From assembly GCA_021442155.1 (NCBI GenBank), contig CM038229.1:97248271-97312270 (forward strand): DNA of 64,000 nt. The letters are read 5' to 3'. Position 1 is the first letter of the stretch. Each line of letters begins with the position of its first letter. Shown in pieces: positions 1 through 10,330 of the stretch. The notes under the pieces are model-generated. The model made no database searches and was not told the DNA's origin. It saw only the letters and a program-made list of their open reading frames with translations. Origin of the DNA: Cymbidium sinense. Its lineage: Eukaryota > Streptophyta > Magnoliopsida > Asparagales > Orchidaceae. The position numbers were made by a program, and so were the translations under genes.

Positions 1-98
1 ACCTAATCACTAGATGAGTCTTATGACTAAGGAAATCTTAGTGTGTCCCAAGTCTAAGAAGAGGAGGTTAAGAGCTCACTCCAAAAGTGAGGTTAACA
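1..98 (-). mobile_element. Inverted LTR terminus (copy Z) of the Tat/Ogre family, cut by the window edge
   Basis: Read on the minus strand this begins TGTTAACCTCACTTTTGGAG and continues as the first ~100 bp of the LTRs that start at 20725 and 32165. It therefore ends at 98 with the LTR 5' terminus in inverted orientation. The leader of element I starts directly at 99, so an inverted LTR appears to be inserted in that leader. The rest of it lies outside the window. Confidence 0.75.
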
Positions 99-536
99 TT
101 AAGCTAGCCAACATCTTTAGGTTTTGGACCTCACCTTGTTGGTCTTAAAACCCTCGTTGTGTTCCCCAATGGGTGAAAATAAAATTTACTAAAAAATAAT
201 TAAATACTTTCTCCTTAACATTTTATGGTAAGGAAAGGATCATTTTAAAAATAAAGATAAAATAAATCTTTCATAAAAACTTTGCTTTTCAAAAGCATGT
301 TTCAAAATGCACATAATAAAATATTTTGCACAAAAATTTTCCTAAACCACCTTCATCAAATAATCTTCATGATTGTTATATGTAGGATCATTTTACAAAA
401 ATAAAATTATAATAATCATAAATTTTCCAAAAACAACAAATGAACTTCTTCAATCAATGCATTTTGATGAAGACTTCATTTTCAATAACAAAATTCCAAC
501 ATTCCTAAACTTTCAAAAGCTTTGAAGATGGGCCTT
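99..536 (+). mobile_element. Leader (5' untranslated part) of Tat element I, 5'-truncated
   Basis: AT-rich sequence without an open frame. Its first ~90 bases align with 42375-42480, which in element II lies ~130 bp downstream of the primer-binding site (shared words: tagccaacatc, ggacctcac, cttaaaaccc/cttgaaacccc). This places the segment in the transcribed leader between the primer site and gag. The LTR and primer site of element I are not present here because of the inverted LTR at 1-98. Confidence 0.7.
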
Positions 537-2180
537 TCCATTCAATATATCCAAACATGTTGAATGGATGTTACACCTTCAAGCTAAAATCATAACTTTG
601 AAACTCCACTCAACACGCTCCATGTGTTAAGTTAGAATTTTCAAATTTTCAAAAAAAAGAAGCATATGAAACCTCTCCATTCAATATACCACATTTATTG
701 GATGGAGGTTTCATTTTCAATCAAAATCAAAAATAAATTTTCCAAAAGCACATGTGAACATCACCATTCAATATACCCAAATTTATTGAATGAAGATTTC
801 ATTTCCAAATAAAATAACATAAATTTGAAATACCACTTCACTTATTCCATATATGGCTGTTGGGATTTCCTCTTTCAAAAAAGCAATAATCACAAATGAA
901 AATACATCTTTGAAAAATAAAACAAAATTGATTTATATCTTACATACCCAAATCTATTAAATGGAAATCTTCCTTTACAAAATCAACAACAAAATTTTCA
1001 AAACACTTTTGGAACTTCATTTTGGCATACCCCATTTGCTAAAGTGAAGTTTCCAAAATAAACACAAAAAATTTGAGACACATCATGGAATTTCATTTAG
1101 CATACTCAAATTTGCTAAGTGAAATCTCCATTACAAAAAAAATTTTAAAACACTTTTGGAACTTCATTTTGGCATACCCAATTTTCTTAAGTGAAGTCTC
1201 CAAAATCCAAAAAAAAAAAAAAAAATTGAAACACATCTTGGAATTTCATTTAGCATACTAAAATGTACTAAGAAATCTCCATTTCACAAAAAATTTTCAA
1301 AACACTTTGAACTTCATTTTGGCATACCCCATTTGCCAAAGTGAAGTCTCCAAAATCCAAATAAAAAAACAAAAATTTGAAACACATCTTGGAATTTCAT
1401 TTAGTATACTCAATTTGCTAAGTGAAATCTCCATTTCACAAAAAATTTTAAAACACTTTAGAACTTCTTTTTTGGCATACCCAATTGCTAAAGTTAAGTC
1501 TCAAAATCCAAAACACAAAAAAAAAAAAAATTAAAAACATCTTGGAACTTCTAGCATACCACATTCGCAAAAGTGAAGTCCCCATTTTTTTAAAATCAAA
1601 ATCTCTAAAATAAAAGAAACACATTAGGATTTCCTTAGCATACCCAAATTTGCTAAGAAACCTATTTTTCAAAATAAAATCCAAAACAAAAGAAACACAT
1701 TATGATTTTCTTAGCATACTCAAATTTGCTAAGGATCCTATTTTCAAAAAAATTTCAAAACAAAGCACATGATTCCTCATTTGGCATTCCTAAATTTGCT
1801 AAATGAGAATTCCATTTTCAAAATCACAAAACAAAGAAAATAAAGAAAATGAAGAATTATTTTCAAATACACCACTTAGCATACCCAAATTTGCTAAGTG
1901 AATTTCAAAATCAAAATCCTCAAATTAAAATCAAATTGACCCTTCACTTTAACATACTCAAATTTGTTAGATGAAGAGTCCTCCAATTAAAATCAAATCT
2001 AAAAATAAGATTCAAACTTGAACCGTGGAAGCATCCCTCAAAAAAATATTTGAACCCACTTTTCAACATATCCAAATTTGTTGAAAGTGGATTCTATATT
2101 CTAAAGAATTCCTCTTCAATCAAATATCTTCTAAATCCTTTTGAACCCAACTTAACACTTTCAAGATGTTGAATATGGGT
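537..2180 (+). repeat. Array of ~21 covarying stem-loop repeats in the leader of Tat element I
   Basis: Degenerate units of roughly 60-85 bp each contain an imperfect palindrome with a loop near TAYYCMAATT. Examples of paired arms are CCATTCAA 538-545 / TTGAATGG 560-567, ACTTCA 1014-1019 / TGAAGT 1045-1050, ATTTCA 1090-1095 / TGAAAT 1120-1125, CACTTAGCA 1873-1881 / TGCTAAGTG 1892-1900, and CCACTT 2056-2061 / AAGTGG 2085-2090. Between about 1010 and 1500 two unit types alternate, with outer arms ACTTCA/TGAAGT and ATTTCA/TGAAAT, so both arms changed together. A related array occupies the same place in element II (42740-44055). Function is unknown. Confidence 0.85.
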
Positions 2181-2872
2181 TCAACTTATATTCAAAATTC
2201 AAATGTAAATCTAATTCAAATTTATTTTCAACATTGTGACTCTTGTTCACGCTTGATAGCCATTACCGCCGTAAATATGTGTTTACCTTTCCTCATGGGA
2301 TGGATCCGCCCTAGATCGGGCCAACCTCCCATGCTCTAACTATGTCTATCTCATCCACTTTGGATGAGGTTTCAAGGGGCGATGATTACTGAGGGCACTC
2401 CCCATCACCGTAGTAAGACCAAAGGGACTGCGTAGTCATTCAAATTGATTTTCCATTAGGCTCGATATCCCCTCAAGAGGAAGTGGTAGTTCCAGCCCAA
2501 TATTCTCGCAAGTGAGTGTTAGTACAAGCACTGGTTTCCGTGTTACCCCGAAGGGCTATCACCCACTCATTAGCACCCTCAAAGGGTAAGGCTACCGATC
2601 CCGTGGATTGTCTCCCAGCCTTTTGAGGTTGGGTCCAGCTCTTACCCACTCACCCTACTAGGACTAGGAGGAATAAGAACCGCATGATAAAGCAATATCA
2701 TACACGATCGTCGGAGATGGAAGTGGCTACACGATCGCCTATTAGAAGTTGCCCACTTTTGTTTCCTCCCGTTACATGAACCCATTCCATCCTCACTGTC
2801 AGAGAGGATGCTAGAGGATCTCTACTTCACCTCCACTAGCAGTTCATTATCACCGCCAAGATAGGAGATCAT
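2181..2872 (+). mobile_element. Element I, region between hairpin array and gag
   Basis: Base composition shifts from AT-rich to balanced near 2250. Short phrases such as ggatggatccgccc and cactccccatcaccg read like decayed leader or early gag sequence, but every frame is closed by stops and no domain is recognisable. Its place between the leader array and gag supports assignment to element I; nothing more specific can be said. Confidence 0.5.
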
Positions 2873-4960
2873 ATGTCACCTCCATTCAATTCTACACCGG
2901 TTGGTGGGACCTATGAACATTTTGAGTTTGGGGCTCAATTTGACTTGAGATCCGTGATCCCGCAGGCCGGGGAGGTAGCTTAGAGAGAAGAGAAGCCTAC
3001 ATCTATTCATATACCGAGGGAGAAGTCAAGGTTTAATCATCCCGCAACTGGCCTCATTAATTTTCTCGATCGGTATGCTACTCGTGATCACACGAATATT
3101 TTGCTTATGGGGACTACCCATCATAGAGCACCTCCTGCTCGAGAGGTGGTGTCTCCACCACACCGCTTCATCCCTCGCCCACCATCGCTATTCATGTTCC
3201 AAAGATCTCTTGTTCAAAGGCCATGAAGGCCACATCTAGGGAGAAGAGACCCCTTTGGTGATCCTATAGCCAAGAGATTCATTCCATCCACATCGCACCG
3301 GGTGACTCCTGCCGACCTTCAGCCCTACCACCATGAGGCGGAATGGTGACGGCATTGTGGTTGTCCCTTTACCACCACCACAAGTACAATAGAACATAGA
3401 GATGGTTGCAAGTGTGATGATGATACTTGCACACATGATGATAGCCTACTAGCAGTGTCAACCCATGCATACCAAGGACGAGTGCATATCTTCCAAGGAG
3501 TATAGTCCTCTGTGGTTAACTCACTAATAGGGGAGGTTCTGCCTCTTAGTACATGAAAGTGATCACACCGTCGCAAAGACATTTGTGCATGTTTAGATTG
3601 ATCATTCTTTAGATGATATAGTAGTCAACTATCTCATGGAAAAGAAGGAGATCCTAGGATATGATTTATCTCGATGAGGAGAAGATTACCTTTGATCTTA
3701 ATGAAGATGATTTGTTGGGAGACTCACCAAGGGTTTGCATGGTAGATACTAAGAGATCCTCCTCGAGAGCAACAGCTATGGAAGGTGATGAGGGCGAAGG
3801 AAAACCCACTGACCCAACAAGCGGATGGATGAAAAGATATAGGATGGAGAAGAGGCTAGAATCCATAGTTGGTGCATGTCTTGGATCCAACTAACACCTT
3901 GCCTCAGAGCAAGGTAGCATCAACATGTATAGGAAGATAGTGGATAGTACCTCCATAAAAGAAAAGATATCAAGTCCATGGTTGAGCCAGTGAAGGAAGA
4001 GTTGACTCAAGCCTGGGGAGGATCATTAGAAAGGGCGTGCCCCAGAGGAATTTGATGTAATCCAATATCCCAAGGGTTTTGTGCCACCTTCCTTCAAGAG
4101 TTTTGATGGCAAGAACCGAGGTAGCACATCGCATTTAAGAGCTAGTTATTATAATCGGCCGCTTTTTTTCATTTTTTCATCATTGGTGGGTATAGCATTT
4201 GAGTACGCTAAACTTCCCAATAGTTCAATGAAGACATTTGCTAAGTTGGAGCAACTCTTCATCAAGAGGTTTTCTGAGCTCAAGAAAGGATCATCAGTAA
4301 TCTCATTATAGCATAACACCACCTACGTGAGTCCCTTGTAGACTATATTCTCGATGGCATAACTTAAGTATAAAATAGCCGCAGTTGAAACAAAGATGCC
4401 ATAGAGATTCTTTTAAAGAATATCCATGGCGCGCCATCACGCTTAAGGATTCACCATCAAATTTTTGAGAAGTTAATCAACAAGGCTAGTCTATAAAGAG
4501 AGGCCAAATAGTTTCCTAAGCCAAAGTCGCAGATAGTATAAGAAGTGAGAATAATGATAGCGGTAGATATGGGGAAGCAACCAACTAGAGATCGCCTAAG
4601 AGACCATGACCTCAACAAACCTCCACCTCCTCTACCGCCAGGCCTCTATCAGCCACAATAGCCTCCATGGCCTACACGCCTCCGCCACATCATCGGTGGT
4701 AAACATATCCGCCAAGTAGCTATGGTCCACCTACTCTTTTGGATAAACTTAACAAGCCTTTTTATTTAAATGGGAGGTAATCGAAGATCTTTAGAACTTC
4801 TTAAAGAAGCTGATTTTAGCTACTGAACCTAGGAGACTGGAGGAAGTGGGAAAAAGCCATGATCTTAACTTTACCCTACCACCTATGCTAGTCATATTTT
4901 GGAGGATTGCTTCACATTTAAGGACCGCTTGAACATAGCTTCAAGATGGTGTTATAGTGA
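2873..4960 (+). pseudogene. gag: Degenerate gag of Tat/Ogre-type Ty3/gypsy element I
   Basis: Gag would form the capsid of the virus-like particle. A possible start ATG lies at 2873 and opens a 36-codon stretch (MSPPFNSTPVGG...) that stops near 2983. The recognisable part is the retrotransposon gag domain at 4045-4320: PPSFKSFDGKNRGSTSHL, then ...VGIAFEYAKLPNSSMKTFAK and LEQLFIKRFSEL. These follow the family pattern of an FDG motif, a His-Leu pair, an A-F-E-Y/W core and a LEQxFxxRF helix. A zinc-knuckle remnant (SHILEDCFTFKDRLN) lies at about 4890-4938. Stops and frameshifts occur throughout, so no Gag could be made. The matching region is deleted from element II. Confidence 0.8.
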
Positions 4961-5860
4961 TCCTAAAGGAATTCCTTATGGAACAACCATCCGCCCATTA
5001 GGGTAGTCTTTGGGATACTTGTGATCCTTTAAAATCAAAAAAAAGGTTGGGATATCTCCTTATCCAAAACCTCTAAAAAAGATTGTTCATAAAATCAAGA
5101 AACTTTCCCAAGTGCTTGAGGTAGCTCAAACTTCTAACATCAAAGGAGGTTTGCAAGTTGTTCAAGATAACTCGGGAAAGAAGGAGCTCAAAGAATAATG
5201 GCAATAGCATATGCTAGCCTGGGATAGTCTAAGATCAGAGCCATTGACCGAGTCCAAATTAGTATACCGCAGCCTACCACATCGGTGAGCACCTCTTCTC
5301 GCTTACTAGCTCTTCTTCTTATACTAGTAGAACTCTTGTATCAGAGATAAGGGCATCAAATCCCTTACTCCACTTACTTTACTTTATTTCTACTTTATAC
5401 CGCAATCAAATCCAAGAAATTAAAGAATAAAGCTTATTTGAATTACATCTATGTCACTTTTGATGGGTTGTCTACTTATTCCCAATGATAACTCTTCAAG
5501 TCAAAATAACTAAAATAATTGAAGCTTCCTATTTCTAATTCGAGTTGGATTACAAGTTTGCCTCTTGAGATAGACTTGGAATCATCCGATGAGGGTCTAA
5601 TATGAGAAGTTGTAGGTGAGCCCAGCGTAGATCGCTCCATTACCCGCCACAAGAGATCATCAAAGTCAACCTTGTAAGCCCTCCACAAGATGCTCCACCC
5701 TTGGATATGCTTGTGAAGGATCAGCCCAAGGTGGACTACAATGTCCTCTCTCATCTAAGAAAGTTTCCAAAGAGATGAGGAAATCATTAATCAAGGCCCT
5801 CCTTAATCCTAAGGTATGCTTAGCTCACTGACCACTATTGGTGAGGAGGCACATTATACA
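4961..5860 (+). pseudogene. Degenerate gag-pol linker of element I
   Basis: Linker between the zinc-knuckle remnant and protease, without an intact frame. The stretch at 5040-5170 (gttgggatatctcc, caagaaac, aaaggaggttt) aligns with 44135-44240 in element II and marks where homology resumes after the gag deletion there. Apparent minus-strand frames, such as 5476-5754, are antisense to this region and are not counted as genes. Confidence 0.6.
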
Positions 5861-6160
5861 AAAGAAGCCCGGAGGATCGCCCACGATGAAGAACTTCTTA
5901 TGGGGACATGCAAAGACAATCGCCTCTCTACATTAGAGTGGATATGCATTTAGGCTTGCCGAAGTTCTCATCAATCTAGGTGCATCGGTGAACACTATGA
6001 GTTTAAAGACACTTACCTATTTGAGGATCGACATATCCACACTCTAAGGAGATCATATGATGTTGAGGGGATTCAATGAATAAGGTGAGTGGGCTTTAGG
6101 TTTCAATGAATAAGGTGAGATAGGTGAATAGAAGATTGAAGCCAAGTTTTACATAATTGA
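5861..6160 (+). pseudogene. pol: Degenerate aspartic protease domain of element I
   Basis: Retroelement protease would cleave the Gag-Pol polyprotein. Around 5958-6035 the sequence reads AEVLINLGASVNTMSLKTLT, matching the family pattern VLVDxGSSVNIMxLxTL. The catalytic Asp position is Asn (AAT), so the active site is lost as well as the frame. Element II keeps an Asp at the same place. Downstream are stops and a short repeated phrase (tttcaatgaataaggtgag, twice near 6070-6120), suggesting a small local duplication. Confidence 0.75.
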
Positions 6161-7495
6161 TTCAAATACTTCATTCAGCTTTTGCTCGAGGCCTTGGATA
6201 CATCAAAATAAGATGATTCCATCCTCCCTCCATTAGTGCATCAATTTTAGATGGGATTGAGTATCGTGTCAAAGGTGATAAAAATCCATTTTCAATTAGA
6301 GATTGAGATTTATGAGGATGCAACCTACTATCTTTCTCAAAATACCCTTTCTCGTGAACTTGGACAAAACTCAAATTCAAAAGCAAAAGAAAATGAAGAA
6401 AAATAAAGAGTAAAAGAAAAAGAAAAGAAAAATACAAATCCAAGTGAATAAGAAAGGGGAATTGAAGAAGAAGTGGAGTACATGACATACCACCCAATCG
6501 CTCATTCCATCATATATACATGTGGGTAGGATGACTCAACCTCCACTAGATAGAGGTAGAAACAGAGGAAGCTTGAGGTGGAAGACCCCCGTTGGTCATC
6601 AATAAACAGGTTATGTTCCAGTGAAGAGTACCCCTACTATTCACATAGAATTGGAATCCAACTTAGGACAAGTCTAATATGATTAGTATATCACCAACCC
6701 CTCTTAGCGCTTCCATTGGAGGTGACTTTCGATCCGCAAATGACGAAGATAGTCCTCCACAAAGCAAAGTATTCAAATCAAATGCATGTAAAACTATCCA
6801 GGGGAATCTTAGCTCTAACCTCACTTTCACCCTAAAAAAGTTGAAGGTTTAGTAGTTAAGGAAGCCCTTAAATCTTCCATGGATGCAAAGCCAAAGAGAT
6901 TCCTTTTTGGTTTCATCATCCTCAAGTCCTCAAGTCTTGAAGTTGATGAAGAACTTGAGGAGGATTCATTTAAAGAATTAATGGAATTACCATTTGATTT
7001 TACTGCCTTTATGTTCATAATCTTATACTGAAAGGTTTGGTTCCTCATACATGATCCGTGAGTATTTTGAGAAGCTTTGTAAGCAAAGAAGCACAATCAA
7101 GATCGATTAGATTGGTATAGTGGGTCGGTCGATGATAAAGATTATTGTTTAGTTGTCACCAATCATTTGGAGTAGGTTCTTTTCACACAACACCAACTCT
7201 TATGAGAATGTGTGTTTAGAAATCTCGATGATCCATATGATCTCCAAATCAAATATACCACAAAATTTGAAGAAGAAATCCATTCAATAATCGACAAACT
7301 TAAGAAATCAACCTCGATAGAAAATCCACGCCGGCATACATCGGTTCATTGTTGAATGAAGAAAAACCATTGACTTAGGCTATTGACGAGTTTAAGAACT
7401 TCTTTGCATGGAGTTATGAAGAGATGCCTAGATTATCTCTTGACATAGCGTCCACAAGCTAGCAATAGATCCTAATGCTAATCTTATCAAAAGCT
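6161..7495 (+). pseudogene. pol: Protease-RT linker of element I, with a purine-rich Lys/Glu-coding patch
   Basis: Decayed coding sequence between protease and RT. It contains an A/G-rich patch at about 6380-6470 that is also present in element II (45420-45500), where it reads as a run of Lys and Arg. A phrase like EIYEDATYYLSQN precedes the patch, close to EIYEDVAYYLPLNQ in element II. No catalytic domain is recognised. The gene-sized minus-strand frames here (6171-6497, 6827-7096) are antisense shadows. Confidence 0.6.
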
Positions 7496-8260
7496 CTTAG
7501 ACACATGCGATTAGAAATTGAACAATAGGTCATTTTAAGTCAAGAAATTGATCGATGTTGGTTTCATCGAGGAAGAAAAAATACCCTACAGTTGCTTGAT
7601 GTCGTCCAATTAAGAAGAAGAATTATCAAATTCACATATGCATCAATTTAGGGACTAAAATAAGGCATGTCCCAAGGATGAGTTTCCTCTTCCTATACGA
7701 ATTAATGGTGGACATTGCCTCATCTCATGCGTGTTGTCTTTCATGGATGGTCATCTTGCTAACCAAAAGATATCTCGAAGATGAAAGAAACACCACTTTT
7801 TGAACCCGTCAATCTTCTATTATAAGGTCTTTTGCCTTAAAATGCTAGTGCTACATACCACAGGCCATGACTCGGATCTTCAAAGAACTCATCCATCATC
7901 GGTTGAGTGTTATGTTGATGATCTAGTAGTCAAGAGAGAGAAAAGGAAGACCATTTCTTTGACTTGAGAGTATTTTTTGAATGGTTAAGATAATATAACC
8001 TCAAAATGAACCCCAAGTGTGCATTGAGTAGCTTTGGGGAAGTTCCTTGGTTTTGTAGTCGACACTAGGGAATAGAGATAGATCCCGAAAAAGGTCAAAG
8101 CTATCTTAGAAATGCCACTCCTAAAAAATCTAACTCCTCAGCTTTCCAAGGATGGCGGCGTGTCAAGATGCTTTATCACCAACCTATCGAGGAGATGCAG
8201 ACCATTTTCAGCATTTGTCAAAAGGATGACAAATTTAAGTGGGATGACAAGAACATGCTT
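7496..8260 (+). pseudogene. pol: Degenerate reverse transcriptase domain of Tat element I
   Basis: RT would copy element RNA into DNA inside the particle. In shifting frames it shows the family blocks in order: IDVGFIEEEKIPY (about 7550), NKACPKDEFPLP-like ACPKDEFPLP (7664-7693), a SFMDG block (about 7740), and the catalytic YVDDLVV (YVDD at 7911-7922). GKFLGFVVDT-like and palm/thumb remnants follow near 8035-8250. The KACPKDEFPLP wording is typical of the Tat lineage. Several small deletions and in-frame stops abolish function. Element II has a colinear copy at 46540. Confidence 0.9.
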
Positions 8261-8660
8261 TTGAAGATATCAAGTTGGTGAGGCCGGTTCAACCCCATCC
8301 CGGCAGCCACTCATCCTCTACTGATTGGATAACTCTCTCGGCATTTTGTTGCCTGATGAAGAAAAGGAAAATGCTATTTACTACCTCAATCATCACTCAG
8401 CTAAACTACCCACCTATTGAGAAACATTGCTTTAATATTTGCTTCTCCCACAACATTACATGCTTTCTCATAAGGTGAACTTGATTTCTAGAATCAATCC
8501 ACTACAATACCTCGACATGGCCAACACTATCGAATGGTTGGCTGGTCCATGATTCTCTCGATTTGATATCACATTCGTACCCCTCATGCGATAAAAGGAC
8601 AAGCACTAGATTTCTTAATAGCACACCCATGATTCTCGCTTTTGTGATGATCTCCACGAT
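8261..8660 (+). pseudogene. pol: Degenerate first RNase H / connection region of element I
   Basis: Shows remnants of the RT-associated RNase H: a DNSLGILL-like phrase near 8330, ENAIYYLNHHSAKL near 8365-8405, and a PIEKHCFNICF stretch near 8412, corresponding to the family's YSPIEKxCLAL. A FDITFVP phrase near 8560-8585 marks the end. A 67-codon open frame at 8275-8478 covers only part of it and changes frame relative to the RT. Confidence 0.75.
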
Positions 8661-9120
8661 GAATAAATCATGAACTTAGGGAGGATTGAACATGGGAGAT
8701 GTATTTTGATGGTGCTTCTTTCATAAAGGGGAAGCACCATGATCTACTCTTCCAAGAAAGATAGGGGTAGGAATAGTTCTCTAACTCCATATGTGATGAG
8801 ATTCTCATACTATCTTTCCAACAACTTGAGTATGAGGCTTTGATTGGTAGAGTTAGCCATCACGTTTATGTCAAAAGCATCAATCTATGGGGATTCTCGG
8901 TTGGTTATCAATCGATTGTCGGGTTTGACAAGGTTCTCAAACCCAAGCTTCATTACCATGAGTATACCATGAAGATGTTGGCCCAAATCCCAAAGTCACC
9001 ATCTACAAGGTTCCTTGAAGAGCGTAGCGGCGGATGCTTTGGCCAAACTTGCCAAAGAATTGATGTCAGGAAGATGAGTCCATTTCAATAAGGGTCCAAA
9101 ATACAAGTCATATCCCTTAT
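8661..9120 (+). pseudogene. pol: Degenerate second (archaeal-type) RNase H domain of element I
   Basis: A second RNase H after the first is a hallmark of the Tat/Ogre lineage. The sequence has MYFDGAS starting at 8699, then LEYEALIGRV near 8830, a block corresponding to the family's GDSQLVI segment (WGFSVGYQSIVG, about 8890-8930), and an ADALAKLAKEL-like end at about 9035-9065 read across a frameshift. The 83-codon frame 8840-9091 covers the middle. It supports lineage assignment; the enzyme itself is dead through frameshifts. Confidence 0.75.
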
Positions 9121-10330
9121 TGATGGAACTCATCGAAGACTTTCTTTGAAGGGAAGGTTATCATTTTCTATAAGGACAAGAAGCTAGATTGGAGGCAACA
9201 TTCATATTTGAATATCTCTACCAAAAAAAAGTCACAAGCCCATCGTGAAACAAAGAGGTCTCTCCTATGCTCTTGTTGATGGCACCCATCGTCCTTGACC
9301 ATATATGGTTACATTGTTTAGACAAACACGATGGCATTATAACCGAGGTACATTGCTTATGCGAAGTGTACCAATCATCAAGATGAAGACAAAGATGTAG
9401 AGACTAGGATACTATGGCCTTGATGATTCTGTTGCATGGATAGCTAGAATCCATTAGTGTCGGTGCATGGTGTGGTCCATCAACCACCCAACATTCTAAA
9501 CTCCACCTTAGCTTCATGGCCATTTGAATGTTGGGGTACCGATATTGTGGGTCCTATCGATCCTCCTTCATCAAGGGGATCAATTCATCTTAATCATCTT
9601 ACTTTTCCAAGTGACCAGCAATCCCACTCGAGAGGTCACTTAGCATGTGCTTCAATTTTTGAGAACCATATCATATATAGGTTGGGTGCCTCGATGATTA
9701 TATATGATCATGGTACGCATTCAAAAGCTAAGATCAACGCTTTGCTAGGACATGGTATAGATTGGAGATACTCCATCTACTACCCCAAAGAAAATGGCTT
9801 AGAAGCATTCAATAAAACTCTTATCCAAATATTAAAGAAGATACTTGATGACAACAAGCAATTGGAATGAGTAGTTAGTTGAAGCCTTGGGCCTACCACA
9901 CATATCGAACTCCAACTCAATCTATCCATTTTCCTTAGTGTATGGGTTCGCTTACCTTTAGAAGTCCAACTCCCTTCACTAAGGATAGCATTGGATAGCA
10001 AGATCACTACATAGCAGAATGGAAAGTTATGATTAGAAGAGCTTGAAGGTTTGGAGGTGCTCACGGGCATGCTAGAACCTTGAGTTGTACAAAAAATGAT
10101 TCAAGCTCATAACAAGTCGGTTCTCCCTAGGTCTTTCAAAGTAGAGAGCTTATGTTAGTCTAAGGAGATCAATTGTTGCCCGAAGATGGGAGACAAGTTT
10201 GAAACTCACTTGGGAAGGCCTATGTCATGTAGAAGGCCTACCAAGGAGGATCTTAGCAACTTATTGATTATAAAGGGAACACCCGATGCTTCCAATTAAT
10301 GGGCTCTATTTGAAGAAATACTACCCATAA
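9121..10330 (+). pseudogene. pol: Degenerate integrase of Tat element I
   Basis: Integrase would insert the cDNA into the host genome. The best-preserved piece is an open frame at 9457-9870: VHQPPNILNSTLASWPFECW, then GTDIVGPIDPPSSRG, ENHIIYRLGASMIIYDHGT, and NGLEAFNKTLIQILKK. It contains the three acidic positions of the D,D,E triad: Asp at 9541-9543, Asp in IIYDHGT, and Glu in NGLEAFNK. A zinc-binding HHCC remnant lies upstream at 9330-9460, and C-terminal sequence runs to about 10330. The DYFTKWxEA block is damaged, and stops occur on both sides, so it is inactive. Confidence 0.88.

Noticed and set aside
537..2180. Regular palindromic repeats that might suggest a CRISPR array
   Set aside because: Units vary in sequence and length, there are no unique spacers of constant size, and the context is a plant retrotransposon leader.
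6171..6497. 108-codon minus-strand frame with a hydrophobic run
   Set aside because: It is antisense to the A/G-rich Lys/Glu-coding linker of pol; the Phe/Leu run is the mirror of AAG/AAA codons.
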